Of a stretch of DNA of 64,000 bases, positions 50,581 to 62,600 are shown piece by piece. Under the pieces are notes generated by a model. The model was not told the origin of the DNA, made no database searches, and saw only the letters and a list, made by a program, of their open reading frames with translations. The position numbers were made by a program, and so were the translations under genes. This stretch comes from Rhodamnia argentea (taxonomy: Eukaryota; Streptophyta; Magnoliopsida; Myrtales; Myrtaceae): positions 62,001 to 126,000 of the forward strand of contig NC_063156.1 in assembly GCF_020921035.1 (NCBI RefSeq), in the 5' to 3' direction. Numbering within the stretch: the first letter of the stretch is position 1; each line of letters starts with the position of its first letter.

Positions 50581-51200
50581 GGACTAAATTGTTACTGACA
50601 TTTATGGTAATTTTTTCCTTAACAAACAACCCATCTTCAATAATCACTACAAGAGCCTCAATCACCTTACCAGCTTTTATCTTCCACTTGCTCAACTCAT
50701 CCGCTTACGGAACTCAAGATATACACCATCATGACTTGGTTATAATGCCTGGTACCATACCAAGTAAGCCTAATCTCATATCAACCGGCTTCACAGTCCG
50801 GAGCTATGCACTAATAAGACTTCGGCGTGCTTCGATCCTTGACCGTGGGCTCACTGTTTCTAACCACCTGCTCCGATACCACTTGTTGAGAAAGTTTGGG
50901 GACTCAACTAGAGAAAACACATTTTTCTTTATTCGAAACAATCTCTACAATATTGATTGGGAGAACTGCTTGCACGCTAACGTAAATGAGAGCACTTGGC
51001 TATTCGAGGCCTTCAAAAGAGGATGAATCTTAGGAGCGACGTCTTTTGCAATTCACAATAACAAAAAGAAACGAGAATGATTCTCAAACGGTACGCACAT
51101 GCTTTTACCTTCCTGTCCTTGTCATATTAATCTTCAAACTTCAAAGGGTGTTCCTTATATTGCGTGGAGGAAAAGTTGATGATGGTTTATGGACCAAATG
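50581..51200 (-). mobile_element. Edge of a second LTR element with primer-binding site
   Basis: On the minus strand, TGGTATCGGAGC (complement of about 50871-50882) resembles the primer-binding site for initiator tRNA-Met (TGGTATCAGAGC). It follows closely after ctcaaca, a plausible LTR 3' end. The LTR would then extend to the right from about 50885, and the internal part to the left. No gag or pol frame is visible, so it is either a non-autonomous or a broken element. Confidence 0.55.
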
Positions 51201-52036
51201 ACATGCAAGTGATTGTTACTTTTCTTATTGTCATTGGAAGGTTACATCCGTTGCGTCTTCACTTCAGAAAATTACTTTTGGTCTATGAATAGTTACAATC
51301 AAAAGATGAACTTCCTATTTGCGAAAAATATCGAACCAACTATTTTCCCAGATGATTGCAACCGGCTCCCCCTGCTGTTTTTTTTTTTTTTTCCTTAATA
51401 ATGCATGAAATTTGCTTTTGTTTTGCCTTAAACAATTTGCATGGAGGATAATTTTGAAAATTTGAAATCAATGTGTGAAAGTTCATAAATTGTTACATTA
51501 TAAGAATGTCTATACAAAAAAAGATATTGACCACTTCATATGGTCTTAGATCACAGTATCGGTTTATATATTCCAATCCAATGAAAGACATAATAATAAT
51601 GTGACATTTGTTAGGTTTGCTTTGCCAAGAAATTATTTTACACCCGGTCCGGCTGCGGATACGAAGAAGCACACGGATCACACTTTAATAGAGTAAACTA
51701 GAATCTATTTTACGCATGAAATTTCCTCTCCTCGTTCAGGACACGTGGTGCAACCATTACATAAAGTATGGATGATGAAGTTTGTCCGGATGGGTAATTA
51801 GAAATGTACGCCGTGGTATCATTAATGATAGCAACCTGATCTCCTTCTTCGTGAGCATATCTTGCCGCCGACATTACTGAGTGCGCAAAATTTGAAATGA
51901 AGGGATAAATTAAGGAAGAAAAAGCAAACGAATGCATGATTATTCTTGGGTCAAAACTTGGACATCATTTAATTTTGTTGATAGATTGCAACAAGATGAT
52001 AACTTTGGATAGCCCTCTCGTCTCCCTGTGATGAAT
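51201..52036. other. Unassigned sequence downstream of the EXORDIUM-like gene
   Basis: This includes the likely 3' UTR of the EXORDIUM-like gene. A 75-codon minus-strand ORF at 51710-51937 resembles no known family. A poly(T) run lies near 51379-51392. Confidence 0.5.
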
Positions 52037-53101
52037 TTACAAGGGTGTCCAGCATGAGGAAGTTAAGGGATTATAAACCGCGGGAAGCAAGAACTTCTTG
52101 CCACGGGCCCCACGAACATTGAAAGCACCGCCGGTAGCGGGGTCGACCCGGACCTTGCCGGTGTAACCGGGGAAGGCTCCGCTTCCGAATACGTTAGGGC
52201 ATGCCGTCCCGGCTTCGGTCGGGTCAAATATGGAACCTCCGTAGAAACCGTTGTTATAAGGATCGGTGACGATTCCTGCTAATGCCGAGGCAAAGGATAT
52301 GACCATGGCGTCGGCGCCCACATTCCCGCTCGGCGGCCGCAATGTCACACCTTTCGGCCCGTAGTCGGATGGGTAGAATGGCCATGCGCACGTCCCCGGG
52401 CACTCAGTTTCAGGGTCACCTACCACAATGTATGGCTGCCCCCCTGCAAATATTAATTCAGTATTGTCACGTCGCTTAACTTATCAATTTTATACGGTTG
52501 CGGAAGCTTGTGCACCTACAACGAGTCGATGAATATACAAATAGATTGATTGATCATGGTACATACCGCTGAGTCCGTGTAGGGAGCACTTGCCCATGCA
52601 AAGGCCTTGAACGGTGACGCCTCTGGCGGCAAAAATGACGGGGATGATGCTCTTGTCCCCGCCCGTTGCCTTTTGGACGAGACCGGGGATGAAGTCCACG
52701 GTCAACACCTTGCCGACGGAGTAGAACTTGTCGGTGACCTGGCGCACCACCCTTACCCCAATGGGAGGCACCATGCCCCTCCTCCTTGGCTGGTAGCTCT
52801 CAACGACGCGCCACCAGGCGGACACCTGAGGCTCAATGTAGGCCCCGCGGGGGCCCCTGTAGTTGAGGGACTTGATGAAGCTCCGGATCACGCTCTTCTG
52901 GATGCGACCGGTAGGTCCGTACCACACCAGCCCTAATTTGATATTCCCGGTGAGGAGAGGTCCTCCATGGTATGTAAGCCGAGCAGGTCGGCCACCGCCG
53001 CCTCCTCTAGGGGACCCGAGCGCAAGAGGAGAGAAAAGGAGCAGCAGGAACAAGGAGGAGATAAACAATAGCAGAGGCTGTTTCGGCAGAGAAGACGCCA
53101 T
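52037..53101 (-). CDS. EXORDIUM-like secreted protein (phosphate-induced protein 1 family)
   Basis: This is a cell-wall/apoplastic protein of the EXO/PHI-1 family, linked to brassinosteroid-dependent growth and carbon status. It has 313 residues in two exons, 53101-52567 and 52443-52037. The N-terminus has a clear signal peptide (MASSLPKQPLLLFISSLFLL, cleavage likely after about residue 29). Family blocks follow: LTYHGGPLLTGNIKLGLVWY, then FIKSLNY, then VSAWWRVVESY, then ECPGTCAWPFYPSDYGP, NVGADAMVISFASALAGIVT, NPYNNGF-like DPYNNGFYGG, and FGSGAFPGYTGKV. The C-terminus ends SSCWTPL. The 123-bp intron falls at GLSG|GQPY; many family members have no intron, as far as I recall. A TATA box lies 72 bp upstream. 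Confidence 0.95.
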
Positions 53102-53172
53102 GGTTGAAGATTCCTGCGATTAGGCGCCCTTGTACGTCTCCTCTCACTCCTCCTACGTTTGGGCTTCGGAGG

Positions 53173-53180
53173 TATTTATA
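53173..53180 (-). promoter_or_regulatory. TATA box of the EXORDIUM-like gene
   Basis: TATAAATA on the minus strand, 72 bases before the start codon, is at a normal distance for a short leader. Confidence 0.7.
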
Positions 53181-54583
53181 CACAAGCATAAATGGTTTTT
53201 GGGGGACTGGATTTAGCTTTAGGCCGAGAGACAGTGCAGCCACTGATTTCGCACCGCACGACCGCCTACATTGGTGGATTCACCTTAAAAAATACGAACT
53301 TTATTAGAACGAGAGAGACAATCGGGTATGATAAGGATGTCTAATTCTGGTGGGTTTAACGTCGACCAAAAGACAAGAAGCGGTCAGACGAAGGACAGGG
53401 CATTGCATGCTTGCGTGGGGGTGTCATCAAGAGATTCACTTCAGACCTGTAGAACCGAAATGCAAGGGGTGAACGTCTTGCCAACTGCAGAGCAACTAGA
53501 GGTGAGCGAGTTCCCGATTCCCAATTTCCCGAGCCAAGGACCGCACAGATCGGTTCGATCCGATTTTCGGGCGGTCCAATGAAACCGGTAAACTACTCAA
53601 TAATCGAGGAAAAAAAATATCAAATGAAGCAGCAAAACCACCGAATCTTAATAAGAGGAGGCGATGAATGCTCAAATTGTTAATTATTTGTAAATAAAAC
53701 GCAAGACCCTCTTTAATTTGTGTGAAATGCCCAAGCAATTGCGCTTCAAGAGGTTCCACTCCCTAGCTTTTATATTATACGAGAGATTGAGTTATCATTT
53801 AACACAATCTCATCATTGTACACCAAACAAACAATTATCCCCGAATCAGTGCACCTACTGCACAGTGAGAAGCGAGAGAAAGCAAGTCAAAATCGACTGG
53901 TCTGTGGCGAGCAGTCCGATCCGGTGCTGTATCTTCGAAATCGAGAATCGAACTGCCCAGTCACCGGTTCTAATTTTAAGGACTGAAAATCAGACCGTCG
54001 CCCTTTAGAACCAAGAATCAAACCACCGATCCAAGCAGTTTAATTCCAATTGGCTCGATCCGACTTGTTCACCCCCAAAAGCCACACCCATTAATCAAAT
54101 AGTCCATGAATGGCAGTGGGTATCTGTTTCGCCAATGTCCCCAAAAATCAGCGAAAACGTAATTTTTTCGCTCTAATTACGACAAAGGCAAGAGATGAGA
54201 TTTCATCTATATCGCATTGTTCGCTGTACGAATCATCATCAGACAATGATTTTGTAAACACAAAAGAAAAAAAAAAAAAAACAAAGAGGTTATTTGCTTT
54301 CATTACAGGCATATACATCCTTCATTTGCAAATGCACGTTATATCTCACCCTCGAATTCTGGTAAGTAAAAAAGAACCAAAAGAGAAGAAAGGTAACGAC
54401 ATTGACATTATTCCAACTCATTACAACAATAGGTGAAACCATACACAGGTAAGAATACAAGTAAACGCAGACAGTACGGCCGCATCCCTCCTTCAAGCAC
54501 TAACAACAGGTTGATAAAACATACATATAAAGACACTCATCTCTAATTCTCAGAGACTCGAGGATTCTCTTGTTCTGGGCTGC
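53181..54583. other. Intergenic region between the EXORDIUM-like and NAA60-like genes
   Basis: No gene was recognised. Around 53500-53600 and 53900-54060 there are aaccg/cggtt-rich words like those of the 44.3-kb element, possibly remains of a related one. The right end should hold the NAA60-like 3' UTR. Confidence 0.45.
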
Positions 54584-55998
54584 CTATATTAGAGAATGAG
54601 CTTCTTTACATCTGGACCATCTACCGACCTTCCTTTCATCGTTCCATAGCTTTGCAGTAATCGACTGGAAACCCATCCGTATGTATCTCATGACGACCGT
54701 GACAAGATCCCTGCAGGACAAGTATTTGGTTTTTTTCTTTTTTCAGACAACCTCACGTCTCAAAATGCTCAGACTCAGACGACTAATTTATTCAATCTAT
54801 TTTCACAGAGATAAAAACCCAAGACCATCAATGCCATGCCGGTAGTTAAACTTAATAAGAGCATAGTGGGAAAGGGATCATTGCCAAAGTTCTGCAAAAG
54901 AAACTGCCATCCAACTGAATCTAAAAAAGGAGAACAAGAAGAAGAACAAGTAGTCTCTCGTTTATCAAAAGAGCAACTGGCAAATAAAGCATCATAGACC
55001 CACGTAGCTATTAGGAAACTTACAGCAGTGAGCAAGGAGATCGACAGGCCTTCACAAAGTAAACAAACAAGTACGCATCATAATGCTTGCTGTCAATCAG
55101 ATAGAAACCGGGCAACCTCCGAATACACTTGAATGACATTTTCTTGTACAGGTGCATGGCAGGAATATTATATGATATCACATGCAAATAAACAGCCTGA
55201 CAAGTGGGGATGCTGGAGGCATACTTGATAACCTCAAGAATAAGTGAAGACGCTGCACATCAAAGAACAGGCAATTTAGTTCCTTTGGTGCTCACAGAAA
55301 CAGGATAAAGAGCCAAGGAGAACGAGAACAAGAACCCACCTATGCCAAGATTTCTGTAACTATCTATCACTCCCAGCGTCAAAATGTAGACTAATGACCA
55401 TTCCGATTCTGCAGAATTATAATTAAGCAAATCCACAATCTGCGAGCACAATTTCATTAAAAAAAAAGTCATATTTCAGAAACTTATGCTCGTACAGTTC
55501 CAGACCATTGAGGTGTATTATAATCCCTTAAAGAATCTTCTTCAAATTCATAGCACAGAATCCATTTCCAGATATGATCACGCTTAAGGAAGAATGACAT
55601 ACTAAAGGAGCTTTAATACAAATGATCACCCATGACAGTATACAAACCTCACTGTCTTTAGCAAGAACAACCCTAGCTGTGACAAATCCAATTAGCTCAT
55701 CACTTTTTCCATCATCACGGCTATGGTCAACAGCTGCCCAAGCCACTATACCACGTCCATGGACAACATTTTGGAAGAACTCAGATTCGTACCTGTAAAT
55801 CCAACCGCTCATTTAGGAAAAGAAACCACTCCATCTAAATATCCACATCAGTTAAAAACCTCAAAGGACAAAAGTGTTTACAGGGCTAAACTACCTAATG
55901 GGAAATATATCCCCATGAATCTGCTCTAAGATTTCCAGATCAGATGGGCGTATGGGCCTATAGCTTATGGTCGGATGGCAACAGGTTAGCGTGACCAT
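54584..55998 (-). CDS. NAA60: NAA60-type N-alpha-acetyltransferase (GNAT family)
   Basis: This is a membrane-associated acetyltransferase acting on N-termini of proteins; the Arabidopsis orthologue At5g16800 is at the plasma membrane. Five coding exons, 55998-55895, 55792-55648, 55439-55340, 55252-55024 and 54710-54584, give 234 residues. The start block reads TISYRPIRPSDLEILEQIHG, then DIFPIRYESEFFQNVVHGRG. The core GNAT strands are ELIGFVTARVVLAKDSE and LVYILTLGVIDSY, followed by the acetyl-CoA loop RNLGIA (R-x-x-G-x-A). VYLHVISYNIPAMHLYKKMS is also typical. The last exon supplies a C-terminal segment, VVMRYIRMGFQSITAKLW, that could form the amphipathic membrane helix known for NAA60. The start was chosen by comparison with the Arabidopsis N-terminus. 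The 5' UTR probably contains one or more introns (55999-58000). Confidence 0.94.
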
Positions 55999-58316
55999 CG
56001 TCTATCAAGATCTTAATCCCCAGCAAAAACTGGATATATGTGGAGAAACCGTAGAAAGACCGCTCTTCCCATTTACGCCCCATCAGCTGCCACATCCATG
56101 CAGTAAGAACTGTAAACCAACAAGACAATTCCGCTTCAAGCTCTATAATTACGAAAGGTCATATACAAGTTCATAAGTAAAATAAAAGCAATAGAATATA
56201 ATAAGGCACTGTATCGATAATCTTAAATTCAAACCAGACACAATTGCCCTGCATAATGGAAGGATGTAGAGCATCACATCACAAGCCAAACAGATCTTAG
56301 GGTATGTTTTTTTCCGGGGAAAACTTCATGATAAAAGAAAATTTTTTCCCCTTTTCAAGTTGGGAAATTCATTTTCCTAACTTTAAGGATGCATATTTAC
56401 TTTGTTCGTAAACAGTTTCCCGTTGAATACTCATTTTCAGCAAACCAAACACGTAAAAGTCCAGAAAACCGACTCACAGAATATTCTTTCACTCAAACAA
56501 ACACAAACCTTAGTGTTCTATTTGCACAGAGAAGAAAATGAAAGGCTAAAAGCAACAGCTGAACTGCCTATCATAGCATTTGCAGATGCCAAGTACCAAG
56601 GTTGCATGCACTCATCAATTAAGATTTTGGCCCAGCGACTTCTACGGCTGATAGCAAATGATTTAATTCAGTTCGAAGATGCTCCAATAAGCAAAAGGAA
56701 AGAAGAAAACTTGTTCTTTGCAATGAACTCCTCGAAATCCCAAAAAATTTCACTCGCTATGTTTTCTTTCTTTTTCTCGTTAGAAGGTTCACATGAGTAA
56801 GTCAAAACAGTATCGAATTATTCCCTTTGTGCAGATGCGAACACTAGAGAATAACCAAAGGGCGACTGACCCTTTCGCACCACACAATTCATTTTTCGCT
56901 GAAAAGGTGACTGCAGCCATTAACACTTATTTGATGATACTTGAAGTAAGCTGGATTAAGCCCAGACCGCATAACAAGGTAAAAACGACAGATGAATGAA
57001 CAAGTAAACTGAGAAAGGAAGTTGGCGGATGTCTTTTTCTTTTGTCAACAAGGAATGTGATCAATCACCAGATTTCAGTCTCTTTAGACAATAAAGGCGG
57101 AACAGCAACCATGCCACTCATGTGGCCAATCGACGAAAACTTGATATTCCAAATGCTATAATCCCTTTTCATAGGTTAAAAGAGCTACGCTCAAACTTCC
57201 CAGCAGGCAGCCACAGTGACAAGTATGATTGGACGATACTAGTCAAAGGTGCAGAACAAGTGTTAACAAGTATAGAAGCAAGGAGCTGCGATCTCATTAA
57301 ACAGCATGTGAGTCCTATAACTGGTAAACTGCTCCAATAACTCTTACCACACTCTAGACACACACAGAACGCCGCTGGACCACCTGCCCAACACCTATTT
57401 CTCACAGGCGAAATTTTTCGGGCCGATTGCCAAATTGCCGAAAACAAAGGCATACAACGAAAGTGAGAGGTGACCCCGCCTCGGAAGTAAACCTCCGGTA
57501 CGAGTGTGGCCACGTTTACGCAACCAACCACGAGTCCATCATCAAGCAACCCAGACAGGACAAAGAAAACGAGAGAGAACCAGGGGGACAAACTAGAACT
57601 TGAGAGCTACAACACCGACATGATACAAAAAGCTAGGGGTAGGAAGAAGAAATGATCACCACCAAAAAAAAAGAAACAAAAAAAAAACACCCACGCGGAC
57701 TCGTGGGAACGAGAAACAGCAAGGATAAAAGTAGGGGAAGCCAAGGGAATGGCGAAATTGGAACAAGAATTAGCAAGGGGAGGAGTAAGAAACGGACTAG
57801 GTTAGGTACACACTGATTGTCATGTGGCCATGCGAATCAGGGACAGGAGACCTGGAGTGAAAAAGAGGAACCGTTTCATACGATCGGAGACAAGACACAG
57901 AGCCGAAGAATTTTCTTGGAGGGAAAACGAGAAATCTTGATATGAAATTCGATTGAAGAGGGGAAGGGAACAACTTGGAATTTACCTCATCGGATGAGAA
58001 AGAAGAGGGCGGGCGGGGACGATGACGATGGATTGGATTGCAGGAATGGAAGAGTAGGGCTGGATTTATTCGTTCGTGTTGGCCGGTGGACGGAGGGGGA
58101 GATGGAATCTGGGAATTTTGCTTTGCTTTGCTCTGCTCTTTCTGCGTTCTTGAGCTTTGCTTGCTTTTCCACCCCTACTTCGTCAACGGACTCCCCCTCT
58201 CGCTCCATCCTTTTTTGTTCTTTCCTTCGCCAGTTCTTCCCCCTTTTTTTTACCTTTAAAATATTCTCTTCTTTTCCATTTTGCATCTTCGCATTCGATC
58301 CATTTCGTCATTTAAT
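55999..58316 (-). other. 5' leader, introns and promoter of the NAA60-like gene
   Basis: No coding exon was found upstream of 55998. A plausible first non-coding exon and promoter lie near 57990-58250, where the sequence becomes CT-rich. The stretch contains one MITE (56297-56512). The ORFs seen in it resemble no family. Confidence 0.45.
56297..56512. mobile_element. MITE in the NAA60-like 5' region
   Basis: The left end ttagggtatgttttttt and the reverse complement of the right end (taaggtttgtgtttgtttg) are similar, over a total length of 216 bp. The interior is rich in ggaaaa/ttttcc words like the 45.1-kb element, so they may belong to one superfamily. Confidence 0.55.
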
Positions 58317-58843
58317 ACGAGGGTAATACAACGAAAAATCTCAAACTACACTGATACACTTATAATAAATTTATTTTAAATTACTTTTTAATCACGAAAA
58401 ATTTTAAATTAATACACATGTGATCCCAAACTATTTTTTTATCATCAAAAATCATACATCGATATATCTATAACAAGTTTACCCTAAACTAATTTATTTT
58501 ATTACGAAAAATCTCAAATTAATACACATGTGATAAATTTACCCCCTCTTAAATTGAATTAATATCACTAAAAATTATAAACTAATACATTTGTGATAAA
58601 TAAAAAGTAAATATCCCGAATCGATATACTCGTCAACTGTCGCGTATCATCCAACTCAACAATTTAACAATTAGATTTAACAAAAATTAACGGAGGGTAA
58701 ATTTGTAAAAAAACGTACCAGTTTGAAATAAATTTATCATAAATGTATTAATTGAAGATTTTTTATGGTCAAAAAAATAATTTGAATAAATTTATCATAA
58801 ATGTACCAATTTAAATTTTTCGTAATATGAACCCTTTAATATA
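58317..58843. mobile_element. MITE with long imperfect TIRs and internal subrepeats
   Basis: The left end agggtaatacaacgaaaaat and the reverse complement of the right end (agggttcatattacgaaaaa) match imperfectly and continue for about 40 bp. Inside, blocks like aaaatctcaaattaatacac and gtgataaatttaccc recur in both orientations. Left and right flanks share ttaata. The length of about 527 bp without an ORF fits a Mutator-like MITE. Confidence 0.6.
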
Positions 58844-59698
58844 TTGTATTTCAAAATTGTAGTTTCAATAACAGAAGAGAGAGAAAGAGGGGGATCCGAT
58901 CTGTAAAGCACCTGTTTTTATTACAAAGCAACTTTAATCTCAACGAATTAGTTCTATCAAAGTCTAGAATTCTATCGACGACACTCATGTTTGCTTGTCC
59001 TTCCGACATTATTATTTAGACAGGAAGTTTCTCTTCTCGTTCTAGAAATCTTTCCATCTCATCTTCTTCCGTGCATATTATAACTAGACATCCTTTCCTC
59101 AATACATAAACTCAGAACACAAAAAATTCAGAAAAAAGTTTGCAAGCAGTTGAGAGAGAATCCAACAATACCAAACACCTCGCTTTATCTCCTCTTTGGT
59201 TCAACTTAGCATGGCTTCATAGAGGACGAGGAAAAAAAAAAACAAGAGAGTTGCATACTACTCCATAAAAGAGTCATTGGGAGAATTCTGATCTCTCAAA
59301 AGTTTTCAAAAATCACAAACGATGCCGGATCGCCATCTCATCTTCATAATGCTGCCATTTCTTTCCTCATTTTTTGCGGAATAATCCTTCGGAGTGTTCC
59401 ATATCCTTGTGAGATAAAGTATATTATTAGACTTCCATTCCTCCCCTTCATAAACTAGATTTTGCTCTTCAGACTTCCGAGATCTGCTATTTCGACTTCC
59501 TTTCTGGCTCAATCATCCTTTTGCTACAGCACCATCTGTCGGGTCAGCAGACAGACTCTGCAATTGAGACCGGAACTCCACCATGCCGGGCCAAAGGATG
59601 GAAGTGCACCTAGGCGGGATAGTTTTGTAATAACATAGGGTTCCCCAATTTGCACGCAATCATGGAGCAGCACCAGTCATGATACACTGATTCCGCGT
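58844..59698. other. Intergenic region downstream of the kinase-like gene
   Basis: This should contain the 3' UTR of the kinase-like gene (right end). No further gene was recognised. Confidence 0.55.
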
Positions 59699-62600
59699 TC
59701 ATAGAACACCACCAGTCATAAATCGGTGCTTCACTACAGCTTCTGCTATTGGTCGTTTTCGGTAGTCGGGATTGAGCATAGCCTGCAGGAAGGAGGATGA
59801 GAACTATTGATCTTATCAATGCGATAACCAAGGAAGCAAGATCCTTGAGCTGTAATCGTGTAGAGTCAGTTTTCTTTTTCTCACTTGCACCCGGTGCATC
59901 ATGTACCTTAGATTACTACAAAATGGAGGAAAGAGGGGAAAGTAACATTAAAAAGAAACGAAAAAGAAAAAATGGTACTTCAGTTCAGGATGGAAGACAC
60001 CCAAAAGACCATCCGGCTCCAATGTGAATTTGAGAGAAACACCAAATCACTCTCTAATCTTATATCCTCGTGAAAACAGTATTCAAACCTGAAGCAACTC
60101 CCAACCAGCTCCATCACCTAGATCGAGAAACTTCACGGCTTCTAATAAGCGGTCATCTGCCAAACAATACCTGCCAAAGAAGATGAAGGAAATTACAACG
60201 AATAAGACCAGGGAGATACATCTTCATGAATACAGGACAACAGCTAATTCTAGTAACAAAAATAAGCATCTCTATTAAAGTTACTACAGCCAGTTCCCCC
60301 AACAAAGGCCCAAAATCCTGTCATACAGAATGGAGAAATCATTAAAGTATATGGTCAATTTTGTCATCGCTTCTGTCCATACAAGATAAAGAACGTACTT
60401 ATCTTAAAAAACCAAGAAAAAGTGCACAAGCATCATTTCACATATCAAAGCTCCAAAACCTCTCAGCATCTGTATGTATTGCATTGAGACAAAGCATGGA
60501 GTATTTGACACCAAAAAGAAATAAACCAATCCATATTTAAAATGCACAAACTGGACACATCGCGCATTCAGGCTGCAGCACTTCTTTCTAGAGCATATAA
60601 ATATACATCCAAAACAACCAGAGATCTAGGAGTATGAAGCATACTCTCTTGTGGCTTCAATATCAAGTTGGAAAGTGTTCTCCAGTAGCCTCTGCAAAAT
60701 AAAGGTTTAAAATAACCTTAGAAGATATTTGCCGTGCACTGCAAGATGTAAAAGAAACAATCCCAAATATAGTGTTGCAGGAATTAACCTTATTAAACAT
60801 TTCAATATTATTGTCCTGACTTTACCTAAAAAATCTAGTTGTCTGGTTCTTAAGGGAAAACCTTAAGCAACACATTGTATATATACATAAATGTAAGAAG
60901 CCAAAAAAAGGATTTACCAGTAAATCAAAAAGTTCAATCTAAAGTTCTTTCCTTTTATTTATTGTCTTTTGGAAAATCTAAATCATACAAAAGCATGCTC
61001 TCATATAACATTAACCATTCAACCCAAAAAAAAAAAAAATTAACATTAAAAATGTGTTAAATCGGCCTTGTTCTAACAATCAATCTTCTGACGTGGATTT
61101 GAGCCAAAAAACAAATATAAACTTTTCTTTTTTCTTTTTTCTTTTTCATTGCATGTACATACGTACAAAAAAAGAAAAAGAAAGTTGTGCCCCCAAACAA
61201 ATGTTACAAATGGCGCTTACTTGCAAAGAGAGGCTATCAATTATGCCTGATTCACAAAATGGAACAAAAGCCAGGTAAGCCAAAAGAAGACCCGCTTCAT
61301 ATCTGAACAGGAATTACAAGATGATTATTCACAAGTCACAATTAAATGACGGCATGTAATCCGAGAATGTAAAATTTCCATAAAGTACATGTCATCTGCT
61401 ATAGCAAAGTCTCTTTTCTCAAATGCAGTAATGGCACCAGCAGCAGCTGCACGTCTCCAAAGTTGTTCAGAGAGAATTCCACGACCTTCTTCTACGTATG
61501 GGTACCTAGGCCACAGCAGATCAGCTTAAAATTAATCAGGCAAATGCTGCTCTATTAAGATCATAAACCATTGTAAAAAAACCTAACTCTATTGACTATG
61601 AACCAATTGCAAGACTTGTATCAAGTCACATATATAAATATATTACCAAACTTAATTGCAATGACTAGGAACCCCTAGGAACTTGGGACCTTTCGAAGTG
61701 ACAGTTCTTCAGTACATCACTTTCATTCATCTAAACTACCAAAGTTCCAATTTTCAACTTCAATATAAAAGCTAATCGGATGACGAACTACAAATTGATG
61801 TGTCAATGACAAAATCATAGAAATTGACAAAACAAAAATTCTATCAAACAAACAAGAAAGGTAAACCTACAACAAACAGAAAAAATCTAGTGTTCTTCAT
61901 CCAGTTTCATGTTCATACGATTCACTGTCCTTGCAGTAGTTCAATTAGCAGAATATGAAAGCCAGCAACATGAGCATCGGCCCTTTTGCATGACGAGGCT
62001 TCACATACTAGCAAGTGACTTGATCATACCTGATATCAACAGAAAATGCTAGGTCTCGAAGCCGTGGAACCAAGTAAGCAGCATCCCTCTCTGTTATGGT
62101 ACTGCATTAATCGAACAGAATAGTCTGGTAATGCAATCCAAGACTTAGCGGTTGCAGCATAATAGTTAAAAGGCATCATTTGAAAAACAAAGAATGAACA
62201 GCCAGAAACACACTTGAGAACAACAGAAGAAGGACCAAGACTCTGATGTAGCCTTTCACGCTCATGCATGAAAGCAAGACCGCGCATAGCACCTTGGAGA
62301 AGCTTAATGACGAAGAATCTTTTGCGACGGACCATCTCCTCTCGTTCAAAGTAGTTCCATGACATGCCTACTCCCAGAGATCGGCTCTTTGATAATTTTT
62401 CACTGGAGAGTTTTGCATAGTCTGCAGCACTATATATGCCATCATTCCGGAAAGCAAGCCACTGCGAAGGGACACTATCTATCCTGCTGTAAGTCGAAAA
62501 GACATTTTATGCATTTGAGCAGAACTGGATATACTTAAACTAACCTGTTCCCCAGTTGTCGTCTCAAAGCCACCTATCAGCATCAATAGATTCTGAGAGA

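Noticed and set aside
52607..52936. A plus-strand ORF of 109 codons opposite the EXORDIUM-like exon 1.
   Set aside because: It is antisense to a strongly supported secreted-protein exon; GC-rich coding sequence often leaves such open shadows.
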